Shown piece after piece: positions 41,133 through 49,606 of a stretch of DNA of 64,000 nucleotides (position 1 is its first letter; the number at the start of each line of letters is the position of its first letter). Source of the DNA: Streptomyces sp. 846.5 (GTDB lineage Bacteria; Actinomycetota; Actinomycetes; Streptomycetales; Streptomycetaceae). The notes under the pieces were generated by a model, which ran no database searches, had not been told where the DNA came from, and was given only the letters and a program-made list of their open reading frames with translations. The DNA lies in contig NZ_SOBN01000001.1 of NCBI RefSeq assembly GCF_004365705.1, forward strand, positions 992,001-1,056,000, written 5' to 3'. The position numbers were made by a program, and so were the translations under genes.

Positions 41133-43463
41133 TCACAGCGCGAGTTCGTGACCGCCGCGGTCCACTGTCAGCGCCAACTCCCGAGCCGCGCCCGCGGCGT
41201 CGCGCCAGCGCAGCCGCAGCGCCGTCGCCCGGTCCGCGACCAGCCGCACCGCGACCGGTACGCCGTCGCTCCAGCTGAGCCGCTCCACGGTGATCCCGCC
41301 CCGAGCGCGCAGGCCGCCCACCTCGCCGGAGGGCCAGGCCGGCGGCAGCGCCGGCAGCAGGTCGACGACGCCCTCGTGGGACTGCAGCAGCATCTCGGTG
41401 ATGCCCGCGACCGCACCGAGGTTCCCGTCGATCTGGAACGGCGGATGCGCGCACAGCAGCGACTCGTACACTCCACCGGCGTCGCCACCGTCCGCGCTGA
41501 CCGGCCGCAGCATCACCCCGAGCAGCCGGTGGGCTGACGCACCGTCACCGAGCCTGGCCCACAGGCCGATCTTCCAGGCCGTCGACCAGCCGGTGCCCTC
41601 GTCGCCGCGCGCCTCCAGGCTGCGGCGGGCCGCCTCGCGGAGACCTGGGTCGGTGAGGCTGCGGCCCGGGTAGACCCCGAGCAGATGCGAGACATGACGG
41701 TGGTGCGGCTCGGTCTCCTCCCGCTCCACATGCCACTCCAGCAGCCGGCCCCGCGAGTCGGTGCGCAGCGGGCGCAGCCGCGGCAGCGCGGCCCGGATCC
41801 GCTCCAGCAGCCGGGGGTCGACGCTCTTCCCGGCCGCCTCCGCCGAATCCAGCAGAAACCCGAAGAGCTCGCGCAGCAGGGTTCCGTCCATGGTCGTCGA
41901 CAGGTCGACCGAGGCCGGTCCGTCCGGGGTGGCGAAGCGGTTCTCCGGGGACGTGGCCGGGCCGGTGACCAGGAAGCCCTCCTCGTCCTCGGTCAGCAGG
42001 TCCAGGGCGAAGCGGGCCGCCCCGGCCGCGACCGGCCAGGCCGTCCCGCGCAGGAACTCCTCGTCGCGGCCGAACTCCCAGCGCTCGGCCAGGTGCAGCG
42101 CCAGCCAGAGCCCACCCATCGGCCACTGCGACCACATCGGATCGCCGTGGCCCTCGCCGACCGGCCAACTGCCGCGCCAGAGGTCGGTGTTGTGGTGGCA
42201 GGCCCAGCCGTCCGCGCCGTAGAGGCCGGCCGCGACCCCGCGCCCGGCCTCGGCGAGGTCCGCGACCAGGCGCAGCAGCGGCTCATGGCACTCGGGCAGG
42301 GCGGTGGTCTCGGCGGCCCAGTAGTTCATCTGGGTGTTGATGTTGGCCGTGTAGTCGCAGTTCCAGGGCGGGGTGACCTGGTCGTTCCACAGCCCCTGCA
42401 GATGCGCGGGCTGCGCCAGCGGTCCGGGGCGGGAGGAGGCGAGCAGCAGATAACGGCCGAAGTCGAAGAGCAGCGGCGCGAGCTGCTCGTCCGCCGCCCC
42501 GGATGCGCGGGCGTGCAGCCGCGCGTCGAGCGGGAGCTCGCTGCTCCCGGGGGCGTGCAGCCGCAGCCGCAGCCGGTCCATCCGCTCCGCGTGCTCGGCG
42601 CAGTGCTCGGCGCGCAGCTCGGTCCAGGAGCGCGCGTACGCGGCCTCGATCCCCGCCGCGGCCGACTCCAGGCACTGCTCCTGGTCGCGGACCGGTTCCC
42701 GGTCCCAGCCCTCGAAGCCGGTGCGCGCGTCCAGGAACAGGGTCAGTGCCCGGACCCCGCGCAGCCGCAGCCGCTGCCCCCGCGGTTCGACGGTGCCGCC
42801 GCCCTCGACCCGCACCCGGGCCAGTGCGGCCGCGCGCAGCGCATGGTCCTCGTGCTCGACCACCGGCTGCCAGTCCGCGTCCTGGCCGATCCGGGACGGC
42901 GCGGTGAGCAGCAGCGCCAGCCCGTCGGCGCCCCGGGCCCTGACCGTCTGCCGCAGCTGCGGGCTCTCCCAGCCGAGCTCACCGTCCATTCCCCGCGCGT
43001 CGTCGCTCTCCAGCCGGACCAGCAGCAGCCCGGTGCCGGCGCTCGCCAGCACCTCCTGCCGGACCCGGCCCCAGCCGGCCTGGGCCACACCCTCACGCAG
43101 CGTCAGTTCGCGGCCGTGGTACTCTCCCTGATTATCCGTCAACCGTAGGACCAAGTCGCCGACCGGCTGGAACGCCTCGGCCGAGCGCCCCTGTGCGGAC
43201 TGCAGCAGCCGCCCGGCCTCGGTGAAGCGCCCGGCCCGCAAGGTCTCGCGGACCGTCCCGAGCAGCCCGGCGGGCACCTGCGGCGGCTCCGCCCGTCGGG
43301 GCCCGGACCAGAAGGTCTCCTCGTTGACGGACCAGCGGCACTCGCCCGGCTCCCCCCACACCATGGCGCCGAGCCGTCCGTTTCCTACCGGGAAGCCCTC
43401 GACCCAGCGCCGCGCCGGCCGCTCGAACCACATCGGCGAATCGCCGAACCGCCCCATGGACAC
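41133..43463 (-). CDS. GH95 alpha-L-fucosidase
   Basis: A 776-residue inverting alpha-1,2-L-fucosidase without a signal peptide. The N-terminal beta domain starts PMWFERPARRWVEGFPVGNG. The alpha/alpha barrel has the catalytic Asn pair region GLWNDQVTPPWNCDYTANIN, then TQMNYW, and the later markers VTGPATSPEN and PPFQIDGNLGA. It would remove terminal fucose from galactose on xyloglucan oligosaccharides before GH42 acts. The GTG at 43463 (GAGGG six bases upstream) or ATG at 43457 may be used. It is convergent with GH12, at the right edge of the locus. Confidence 0.9.
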   Translation of the reverse strand: MSMGRFGDSPMWFERPARRWVEGFPVGNGRLGAMVWGEPGECRWSVNEETFWSGPRRAEPPQVPAGLLGTVRETLRAGRFTEAGRLLQSAQGRSAEAFQPVGDLVLRLTDNQGEYHGRELTLREGVAQAGWGRVRQEVLASAGTGLLLVRLESDDARGMDGELGWESPQLRQTVRARGADGLALLLTAPSRIGQDADWQPVVEHEDHALRAAALARVRVEGGGTVEPRGQRLRLRGVRALTLFLDARTGFEGWDREPVRDQEQCLESAAAGIEAAYARSWTELRAEHCAEHAERMDRLRLRLHAPGSSELPLDARLHARASGAADEQLAPLLFDFGRYLLLASSRPGPLAQPAHLQGLWNDQVTPPWNCDYTANINTQMNYWAAETTALPECHEPLLRLVADLAEAGRGVAAGLYGADGWACHHNTDLWRGSWPVGEGHGDPMWSQWPMGGLWLALHLAERWEFGRDEEFLRGTAWPVAAGAARFALDLLTEDEEGFLVTGPATSPENRFATPDGPASVDLSTTMDGTLLRELFGFLLDSAEAAGKSVDPRLLERIRAALPRLRPLRTDSRGRLLEWHVEREETEPHHRHVSHLLGVYPGRSLTDPGLREAARRSLEARGDEGTGWSTAWKIGLWARLGDGASAHRLLGVMLRPVSADGGDAGGVYESLLCAHPPFQIDGNLGAVAGITEMLLQSHEGVVDLLPALPPAWPSGEVGGLRARGGITVERLSWSDGVPVAVRLVADRATALRLRWRDAAGAARELALTVDRGGHELAL

Positions 43464-43500
43464 ACCTGTCCCTCAGCATCAGCTCCCCAGCCGCGGACGA

Positions 43501-44094
43501 TCATGCCACACCGGTGGGACCCTCCGGCTCGGTCGGCTCCTCCTGTCCCGACTCCGCAGCGGCCGGGGAGGCCGGGGCGGCCGCGTCCGCAGCGACGGCC
43601 GCCGTGCGGCGGCTGACCACGGCGGCAGCCGCGGTCGCGCTCATCGCGAAGGCCAGCAGCACGGTCACCGACTTGTCCAGCCGGTGGCAGGTGAGGTGGT
43701 CCACGGAGTAGCGCCCGGGACCGGCGAGCCCGAGCCCGGCGGCCGCGAAGCCGAGGAAGGCCGGGTACTCGTAGCCACCGCCATGGGCGAAGAAGCCCGC
43801 GGGCGCGTGCACGGCCACCGCCCCCGCCATCGCGCCGGCCGCGGCCGCCCCGGCCGCGGGGGTGGCCAGTCCCAGCGCGAGCAGCGCGCCGCCGCCGGCC
43901 TCGCCGAGGCCCGCCGCGATCGCGCTGGGCCGTCCGGGCCTGAAGCCCATGTGCTCCATGGCCTGGGTGGTTCCCTCGATCCCGCCGCCGCCGAACCAGC
44001 CGAGGAGCTTCTGCGCGCCATGGGCGAAGAGCACTCCGCCGGTGCCCAGGCGCAGTACCAGCAGTCCGAAGTCCTTGCGGTCGATGAGGTGCAT
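43501..44094 (-). CDS. DoxX-family membrane protein
   Basis: A 197-residue protein with four membrane helices typical of DoxX (LLVLRLGTGGVLFAHGAQKL, LLALGLATP, AFLGFAAAGLGLAGPGRYSVD) and a C-terminal Ala/Glu/Pro-rich cytoplasmic tail. DoxX proteins take part in redox or thiol-related membrane complexes in mycobacteria; the role here is unknown. It lies just beyond the xyloglucan locus on the same strand as GH95 but shows no functional link. Confidence 0.85.
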   Translation of the reverse strand: MHLIDRKDFGLLVLRLGTGGVLFAHGAQKLLGWFGGGGIEGTTQAMEHMGFRPGRPSAIAAGLGEAGGGALLALGLATPAAGAAAAGAMAGAVAVHAPAGFFAHGGGYEYPAFLGFAAAGLGLAGPGRYSVDHLTCHRLDKSVTVLLAFAMSATAAAAVVSRRTAAVAADAAAPASPAAAESGQEEPTEPEGPTGVA

Positions 44095-44179
44095 GGGGCG
44101 GCCCTTCTGGCGACGGGGGATTTCTCCCCAGTCTGCTGGGAGCCGGCCGACCGCGCGCGTCGCCGTACCTCCTGACGGG

Positions 44180-44710
44180 CTAACGCCCCGAGGACCCGAC
44201 GGACTGACGGGCAGTCGGCAGCGCCGGCGCGGTGATCGCCTTGGCCAGGCAGACGCTCATCGGATGCTCGCGGTAGACGCCGAACTTCTCCGTGGGCAGG
44301 TAGCCCTCCGAGGCGTAGAGCGCCAGCGCCTCGGGCTGCTCGGTGCCGGTCTCCAGGACCAGCCGCCGCCGCCCGGCCCGCCGGGCCTCCTGCTCCAGGA
44401 ACCGCAGCATGGCCCGGGCCAGACCGCGCCCCCGGGCGGACGGCACGGTGTACATCCGCTTCAGCTCGGCGTCGCCGTCGGCGAGACCGGGTTCGTCCGC
44501 CTCGGCCTCGCGGGCGCGCCAGGCCCCCGTACCCACGGCGCGCCCGTCCTCGTCGTACACCACCGCGAACAGGCCCTGCGGCGGGTCGAACTCGGCGGGG
44601 TCGACCGGGGTCACGTCGACGTCGCCGTAGCGGCGCACGTACTCCTGCTGGACCTCGGCTATCAGGCGCTGCGCGTCGGGGTGGGCGTAGCCCACGAGTC
44701 GAATGTCCAT
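44180..44710 (-). CDS. GNAT-family N-acetyltransferase
   Basis: A 176-residue GNAT fold. The acetyl-CoA site is VPSARGRGLARAMLRFLE (R-G-x-G-L/A) after the strand AELKRMYT, with the following strand RRLVLETGTEQPEALALY. The substrate is unknown. It ends 85 bases before the DoxX start and begins 40 bases from the ankyrin gene, all on the same strand. Confidence 0.88.
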   Translation of the reverse strand: MDIRLVGYAHPDAQRLIAEVQQEYVRRYGDVDVTPVDPAEFDPPQGLFAVVYDEDGRAVGTGAWRAREAEADEPGLADGDAELKRMYTVPSARGRGLARAMLRFLEQEARRAGRRRLVLETGTEQPEALALYASEGYLPTEKFGVYREHPMSVCLAKAITAPALPTARQSVGSSGR

Positions 44711-44750
44711 CCAACCACTTTAACTGCGGGCCGCAGCGTAACCGTGCCGC

Positions 44751-45173
44751 TCAGAGCGCTGTGAACCGCTCCACCAGCGCCGTCCGCCCGAACATCTCCG
44801 CAGTGGCCGCCGCCGAGGGCTGGCCCGCGTGCGGGTCGGCGCCACCGGCCAGCAGCGCCTCTATCACCGCGTCCTCGCCCTTGAACACGGCGCCGGCCAG
44901 CGGGGTCTGCCCGCGGTCGTTGGCGCGGTTGGCGTCCGCGCCCCGCTCCAGCAGGGTCCGCACCGCCTCCGCATGGCCGTGGTAGGCGGCGAGCATCACC
45001 AGGGTGTCGCCCCGGTCGTTGCAGAGGTCCGCGGGCGCGCCGGCGTCCACATAGGCCGCCAGCGCGGGGGCGTCGCCCGCTCTGGCCGCATCGAAGACCC
45101 TCGCGGCCAGCTCGACCAGCTCGGGATCCACCGCGCCGCCGTCCACCGCGCCACCGTCCACAGGCTCGTTCAT
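44751..45173 (-). CDS. Ankyrin-repeat protein
   Basis: A 140-residue cytoplasmic protein. A short Gly/Ala/Val/Asp N-terminal repeat (PVDGGAVDGGAVD) is followed by about three ankyrin repeats: GDAPALAAYVDAGAPADLCN, GDTLVMLAAYHGHAEAVRTL, GQTPLAGAVFKGEDAVIEAL. Probably a protein-interaction module; the partner is unknown. The ATG at 45173 has a GAGGAG ribosome-binding site, so longer upstream readings are rejected. Confidence 0.85.
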   Translation of the reverse strand: MNEPVDGGAVDGGAVDPELVELAARVFDAARAGDAPALAAYVDAGAPADLCNDRGDTLVMLAAYHGHAEAVRTLLERGADANRANDRGQTPLAGAVFKGEDAVIEALLAGGADPHAGQPSAAATAEMFGRTALVERFTAL

Positions 45174-45567
45174 ACCGGTACTCCTCGGTCGTCGTTCCAG
45201 GCACGCACGACAGTGCGAGCGACGACGCCATTCTGCCGGGTCCGGGCGATCCGCACGCCTTTCCCGTCGTCCCACCATGCGAGCAGATCCGGGGGTGTCG
45301 CCACCCGAACGGGCGAACATCCAGCGCGCCGCACATAACCGGGCCGGAGCGACGGACAGCATCAGCTCCGGAGCGGCAATGCGCAGCTCAGGCGGCCGTT
45401 TGGTTGCGGCCTCAGAGAGAATCCACCCATTTGCGCCTATCCATCATCTATTACTTTTTGTCACCATAAGGGTGCTCAATGTGATCGGATTCTGACTGAA
45501 ACCCCGCCATCCCACGGCGTCGTCCAGACACCCCGACACCCCGTCCCCGCACTACGAGGAGCCCACC
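45174..45567. promoter_or_regulatory. Divergent intergenic region upstream of smeA
   Basis: About 390 bp with no gene I can support. A conspicuously A/T-rich patch at roughly 45427-45500, about 70-140 bases ahead of smeA, is the likely promoter area for the sporulation-type operon. I could not fix -35 and -10 boxes or a WhiA/WhiB site with confidence. Confidence 0.45.
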
Positions 45568-45762
45568 GTGATCCTCTCCATCTCCGGAGTAGTCCTGCTC
45601 GGCATCATCGCCTTCCTGTTCTTCCGCAAGGACGGCATGAAGATCTCGCATGCAGTGGTCTGCGCGCTGTTCGGCTTCTACCTGGCAGGGACCGCCATCG
45701 CCCCGAGCATCAAGGCCGGCGGCGCGAGCCTGGCCAGCCTGCTCGGCGGCATCAAGTTCTGA
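45568..45762 (+). CDS. smeA: Small membrane protein SmeA-like
   Basis: A 64-residue protein with two hydrophobic helices (ISGVVLLGIIAFLFF and HAVVCALFGFYLAGTAIA) joined by a basic loop (RKDGMKIS). Size, topology and position immediately ahead of an FtsK/SpoIIIE-like gene, close to GDPD and rbpA, match smeA-sffA of S. coelicolor. There SmeA is a sporulation-specific membrane protein that brings SffA to division septa. The GTG at 45568 has GAGGAG seven bases upstream. The symbol rests on context and architecture. Confidence 0.78.
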   Translation: MILSISGVVLLGIIAFLFFRKDGMKISHAVVCALFGFYLAGTAIAPSIKAGGASLASLLGGIKF

Positions 45763-45847
45763 CCGCTCCCCCCGCTCCCCCACGCCTCATCCCGTCGTCC
45801 CCACCGCCGAAGCGCGCCCCTGCCTGCCCCTTGCCGGAGAGACACCG

Positions 45848-47488
45848 ATGACCCTGAACGAACACCTCACCCGGGGGCGCGAGTTCGCACGCACCGCCGG
45901 CGACCACGCCGCCGACATGTTCGGTCCGCTGATCACCATCGGCCGCGGCCTGCGCTCGCACGGCCGCTGGACCAGGAACTGGTGGGGCAACCTGCCCAAG
46001 GACCGCCGCGGGCCGGCCGTGCTGCTCGGCATCGCCGTGCTGGCCGCCGTCGCCCTGCTGCCCTACGGCCCGTTCCTCGCCCTGCTGACCCTGATGGGAA
46101 GCGCGGCCTGGTCGGGCCGCGACCGTTCCCCGGCCCCCGAGCCCGCGCCGGACACCAGCCAGCTGAAGCTGGGCGCCATCTACACCGCGCTCACCCCCTA
46201 CCTGGTGCACGAGTCCGACCCCAACCCGCTCTACAGCCACGGCGGCGACTTCAAGACCGCCTTCAACTCCTGGGAGTTCGACGGCGAGGGCCGGCTGGCC
46301 GCACTGGACCTGCGCTATCCCGCCTACTTCACCGACACCGAGCCGCACGCCCGGGCCCGGATCGAGCACGTGGTGCACAGCAAGGCCGGCCGCAGCCGCG
46401 AGTACCGCTTCACCTGGGACGAGGAGACCAACCACCTCCAGGTCGCCGCGCTGACCCCGCTGCCCACCGACATCACCGCCCAGCCCTATGTCACTGCCAA
46501 CGGCGAGGTCGTGCTCGGGTTCACCGACACCACCAGCACCAACCGGATGATCCCGGTGCGTCAGGGCTCCGGCACCGCGCACCAGCCCCCGGTGCTCTGG
46601 CGGACCGGCCCCCGCTCCAGCGAGCCGCACCTGCTGGCGCTGGGCACTCACGGCCACGGCACCTCCACCCTGCTGCGCTCGCTGGCCCTCCAGGTGCTGC
46701 CGCACGGCGACATCGTCGTCATCGACGGCGCCGGCACCGGCGAGCACGCCTGCCTGGTCGGACGCCCCGGCGTGCACACCGTGGAGACCAGCCTGCACGG
46801 CGCGCTGGCCGCCCTGGAGTGGGCCATGCACGAGACCCAGCGCCGGCTGGACGCCCACAACCTGGCCAAGCGCACCGGCGAGGCGCCGCCCGCCGACACC
46901 GTCCGTCCGCTGTGGCTGCTGCTGGACCACCCGGCCGAACTGAGCGAGCTGGCCCAGGCCGAGGACCGCCCCGACCCGCAGGACCTGCTGGAGTTCTCGC
47001 TGCGGCACGGCCGCACCGCGCATGTCACCGTCGTGGTCGCGGACCACCTGGACGCGCTGGACCGGATCAAGCCGACGGTACGCTCGGCCACCCGCGCCCG
47101 GGTGGTCCTGGGCGCGCTGGACCCGGACCTGGCCCCCGAGGCCCTCGGCGTACCGCTGGACATCACCCCCTCCAGCCACACCCCGGCCGGACGCGGCTAC
47201 GCCAGGCTCGGCACCAACCCACCGGTGCGGATCCAGGTCCCCGCGGCGCCGGACCCGCTGGACGAGGAGACCCCGCCGGACCAGCGCGACGCGGTGATCG
47301 CCCTGCTCCCGCACGCCGACAGCCGCACCGAGGCCCCGGCCGCGCCGATCCTCACCAAGATGCCGCCCCCGGTGCCGGCCGCCCTGGAGCAGGACCGCCC
47401 GGCGCCCGCCCCGGAGACCCCCGAGGAGCGCACCGGCGAAATCACCCAGATCACCCAGCCCATCACCACGGCCCTGCCGCTGCTCTGA
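45848..47488 (+). CDS. sffA: SpoIIIE/FtsK-like protein SffA with degenerate Walker A
   Basis: A 546-residue protein. A cytoplasmic N-terminus (about 55 residues) precedes two close membrane helices (AVLLGIAVLAAVALLPYG, LALLTLMGSAAW), then a cytoplasmic FtsK-like domain. The P-loop position reads GTHGHGTS at 266-273, with Thr272 where Lys is required; the Walker B strand is DIVVIDGAG. A Pro/Glu/Thr-rich tail ends the protein. There is no FtsK-gamma domain. It follows smeA by 85 bases in the same orientation and ends in a terminator. DNA translocation by the canonical mechanism seems unlikely without the Lys; a structural role at septa is possible. Confidence 0.78.
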   Translation: MTLNEHLTRGREFARTAGDHAADMFGPLITIGRGLRSHGRWTRNWWGNLPKDRRGPAVLLGIAVLAAVALLPYGPFLALLTLMGSAAWSGRDRSPAPEPAPDTSQLKLGAIYTALTPYLVHESDPNPLYSHGGDFKTAFNSWEFDGEGRLAALDLRYPAYFTDTEPHARARIEHVVHSKAGRSREYRFTWDEETNHLQVAALTPLPTDITAQPYVTANGEVVLGFTDTTSTNRMIPVRQGSGTAHQPPVLWRTGPRSSEPHLLALGTHGHGTSTLLRSLALQVLPHGDIVVIDGAGTGEHACLVGRPGVHTVETSLHGALAALEWAMHETQRRLDAHNLAKRTGEAPPADTVRPLWLLLDHPAELSELAQAEDRPDPQDLLEFSLRHGRTAHVTVVVADHLDALDRIKPTVRSATRARVVLGALDPDLAPEALGVPLDITPSSHTPAGRGYARLGTNPPVRIQVPAAPDPLDEETPPDQRDAVIALLPHADSRTEAPAAPILTKMPPPVPAALEQDRPAPAPETPEERTGEITQITQPITTALPLL

Positions 47489-47521
47489 CTCCCCCTCACA
47501 CACCGTCCGGAGCGCACCGTC

Positions 47522-47549
47522 CGGACCCCGGCCGCCCCGCCGGGGTCCG
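47522..47549. terminator. Hairpin terminator after sffA
   Basis: Perfect 11-bp stem CGGACCCCGGC (47522-47532) with GCCGGGGTCCG (47539-47549) and a 6-base loop, between the convergent ends of sffA and the next gene. Confidence 0.8.
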
Positions 47550-47565
47550 TTCCGTCATGCCGCCG

Positions 47566-47856
47566 TCACGCCGCCGCCATCCGCTCGTCGGCCCGCGCCG
47601 CCGCCGACAGGGCCTGTATCGTCGCCGCCCAGTGGTGGTCCTCGATCGCATCGGCCATCAGCGGATGCTCGCGGACGGCGCGCAGCGCCTGATCGTGCGC
47701 CGCGCGCAACCTGCGGTACTCCTCCTGACGGGGCAGCGGCCACTGCGCCACCGGGCTGTCCGGGCCCGCCAGCACGAAGGCGCGCGAAGCCTCCTCGCAG
47801 GCCCAGACCTGACGTTGGGCGCAGACGAGCTCCTGGGGAAACCTGCTCACCGACAT
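47566..47856 (-). CDS. Small hypothetical protein
   Basis: A 96-residue, all-helical, charged protein (FPQELVCAQRQVWACEEASR, RRLRAAHDQALRAVREHPLM) with no signal peptide or known motif. It occupies the position of a small conserved gene between sffA and the GDPD gene in related genomes, as far as I recall. The ATG at 47856 is the first start giving a protein that does not overlap the divergent GDPD gene. Function unknown. Confidence 0.65.
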   Translation of the reverse strand: MSVSRFPQELVCAQRQVWACEEASRAFVLAGPDSPVAQWPLPRQEEYRRLRAAHDQALRAVREHPLMADAIEDHHWAATIQALSAAARADERMAAA

Positions 47857-47994
47857 GGCACAGAGTCTTGCATCGGGGACTGACAACCAGCCATGAAGAG
47901 GATGAACATCGACTGAGGATCCATCAGTGACCTCCCTCACAGTGCTCCCGGCGACATACTGGGGCAGCTTCGCACCGGACCGTTGGAGCACCCT

Positions 47995-48834
47995 GTGACC
48001 AGCCGACGCCTGCCGCGCCACCCCTTCCTGGACCATCCGGGACCACTGGCGTTCGCCCATCGCGGCGGCGCCCTGGGCGGCCCGGAGAACTCCATGGCCG
48101 CCTTCGCCCGAGCGGTCCGCCTCGGCTACCGCTATCTGGAGACGGACGTCCACGCCACCGCGGACGGCGTCCTGGTCGCCTTCCACGACAGCCGCCTGGA
48201 ACGGGTCACCGACAGCGCCGGCGCCATCGCCTCGCTGCCCTGGCGCACCGTCGCGGCGGCCCGCATCGCCGGCCGCGAGCCGATCCTGCGCCTGGACGAA
48301 CTGCTCGCCGCCTTCCCGGAGGCCCGCTTCAGCATCGACGTCAAGGCGCCCGGCGCGGTCCGGCCGCTGGCCGACACCATCCGCAGGACCGCCGCCTGGG
48401 ACCGGGTCTGCGTCGGCTCCTTCTCGGACGGACGGCTCGCCGCGGTCCGCGCCGCCGCCGGCCCCCGGCTGGCCGTCGCGCTGTCCCCGCGCGGAGTGCT
48501 GGGCCTGCGGCTGCGCTCGCTCACCGGCCCGGTCCCGGTGGACCGGCTGCTCGGCGCCGCCGCCCGCAGGCAGACCGTCTGCGTCCAGGTCCCGGTGCGC
48601 TGGCCAGCCTCCGGGGTGCCGGTGGTCGACCGGCCGTTCCTGCGCGCGGCCCACGGCCTGGGCCTCCAGGTCCATGTCTGGACCGTCGACCGGGCCGAGG
48701 AGATGCACGCGCTACTGGACCTCGGCGTGGACGGGATCATGGCGGACCGGGTCGACGTCCTGCGCGAGGTCCTGATCGAACGCGGCGCCTGGCCCGGGCA
48801 GCCCGGGCCGGTCCCGGTCGGAGGCGGCCGGTAG
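47995..48834 (+). CDS. Glycerophosphodiester phosphodiesterase
   Basis: A 279-residue GDPD TIM-barrel enzyme hydrolysing glycerophosphodiesters to glycerol-3-phosphate and an alcohol. Catalytic and metal residues are in FAHRGGALGGPENS (His, Glu), YLETDVHATADG (Glu, Asp) and LVAFHDSRLERV (His); the late motifs VHVWTVD and GVDGIMADR are present. No signal peptide, so intracellular. The GTG at 47995 has GGAG six bases upstream, better than the TTG at 47983. Confidence 0.9.
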   Translation: MTSRRLPRHPFLDHPGPLAFAHRGGALGGPENSMAAFARAVRLGYRYLETDVHATADGVLVAFHDSRLERVTDSAGAIASLPWRTVAAARIAGREPILRLDELLAAFPEARFSIDVKAPGAVRPLADTIRRTAAWDRVCVGSFSDGRLAAVRAAAGPRLAVALSPRGVLGLRLRSLTGPVPVDRLLGAAARRQTVCVQVPVRWPASGVPVVDRPFLRAAHGLGLQVHVWTVDRAEEMHALLDLGVDGIMADRVDVLREVLIERGAWPGQPGPVPVGGGR

Positions 48835-48976
48835 TGTACGCCGGGAAATCCACGCCGGCACCGTGACGGCACGCAAAAAGTCGGCAACTGAGGGTGATAT
48901 TCACGTTGAGATGTGACAATTCGGGCAGCCGTGGGTACAAACAGGGGCGGCACGACGGAAGACGTATCTCCCGAAC

Positions 48977-49003
48977 GGGAATCTTCGACGGTTGCCGCAC
49001 GTT
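48977..49003 (+). promoter_or_regulatory. Sigma-R promoter of rbpA
   Basis: GGGAAT at 48977-48982, an 18-base spacer and GTT at 49001-49003 exactly match the consensus of the thiol-stress sigma factor SigR (GGGAAT-N18-GTT). The transcript would start at about 49010, some 55 bases ahead of rbpA. rbpA of S. coelicolor is a known SigR target. Confidence 0.85.
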
Positions 49004-49066
49004 GCACCAACCGACGAAGACAGCGACATCCAGTCCTGTGGGCCATAAGCCCGGGAGGCACGATTC

Positions 49067-49441
49067 ATGAGTGAGCGAGCTCTCCGCGGCACGCGACTCG
49101 GGGCCACCAGCTACGAGACCGACCGCGGTATCGACCTGGCCCCGCGCCAGACCGTCGAGTACGCATGTACGAACGGACACCGGTTCGAGGTTCCGTTCTC
49201 CGTAGAGGCCGAGATCCCGACCGTGTGGGAGTGCCGCTTCTGCGGCAGCGAGGCACTACTGCTCGACGGCGACGAACCAGAGGAAAAGAAGGCCAAGCCC
49301 GCCCGTACGCATTGGGACATGCTGATGGAGCGGCGTACCCGTGAGGAATTGGAGGAGGTGCTCGCCGAACGGCTCGCAGTCCTGCGGTCCGGCGGAATGA
49401 ACATCGCCGTCCACCCCCGCGACAACCGCAAGTCCGCCTGA
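49067..49441 (+). CDS. rbpA: RNA polymerase-binding protein RbpA
   Basis: A 124-residue essential transcription factor that binds the RNA polymerase and group I/II sigma factors and stabilises the open complex. The order is N-terminal tail (MSERALRGTRLGATSYETDR), zinc-knuckle beta core with CTNGHRFEVPF and CRFCGSEALLL, basic linker KKAKPARTHWDMLMERR and the C-terminal sigma-interaction helix ELEEVLAERLAVLR. The length equals that of S. coelicolor RbpA. Expression is driven by the SigR promoter upstream and ends at a large hairpin downstream. Confidence 0.96.
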   Translation: MSERALRGTRLGATSYETDRGIDLAPRQTVEYACTNGHRFEVPFSVEAEIPTVWECRFCGSEALLLDGDEPEEKKAKPARTHWDMLMERRTREELEEVLAERLAVLRSGGMNIAVHPRDNRKSA

Positions 49442-49454
49442 CCCAGCAGGGGCG

Positions 49455-49515
49455 GCACGGCAGGGCCCGGGTCGCAGCGCCACCACCAGGTGCTGTGTCC
49501 CGGGCCCTGCCGTGC
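49455..49515 (+). terminator. Large hairpin terminator after rbpA
   Basis: Perfect 17-bp arms, GCACGGCAGGGCCCGGG (49455-49471) and CCCGGGCCCTGCCGTGC (49499-49515), with a 27-base loop, starting 13 bases after the rbpA stop. Confidence 0.85.
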
Positions 49516-49520
49516 GTTGG

Positions 49521-49579
49521 CTGAACCGCTGAGAGTGAGTTGCAGCACGCCAGGGGCGCGGGAAACTGCGCGACCAACC
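49521..49579. repeat. Half copy of the streptomycete GGGGCGCGGG interspersed repeat
   Basis: CTGAACCGCTGAGAGTGAG, TTGCAG and then AGGGGCGCGGGAAACTGCG with CGACCAACCA. The same order of blocks is found at 61488-61545, where a matching inverted arm is also present. Here only the loop and right arm remain. This family is common between genes in streptomycete genomes. Confidence 0.75.
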
Positions 49580-49606
49580 AGCTACGGTCTGCACCCGACA
49601 GCAGCC

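Noticed and set aside
45568..47488. Integrated conjugative element (small Spd-like protein plus FtsK-like transfer protein)
   Set aside because: No integrase, rep gene or att site; gene order matches the chromosomal smeA-sffA region.
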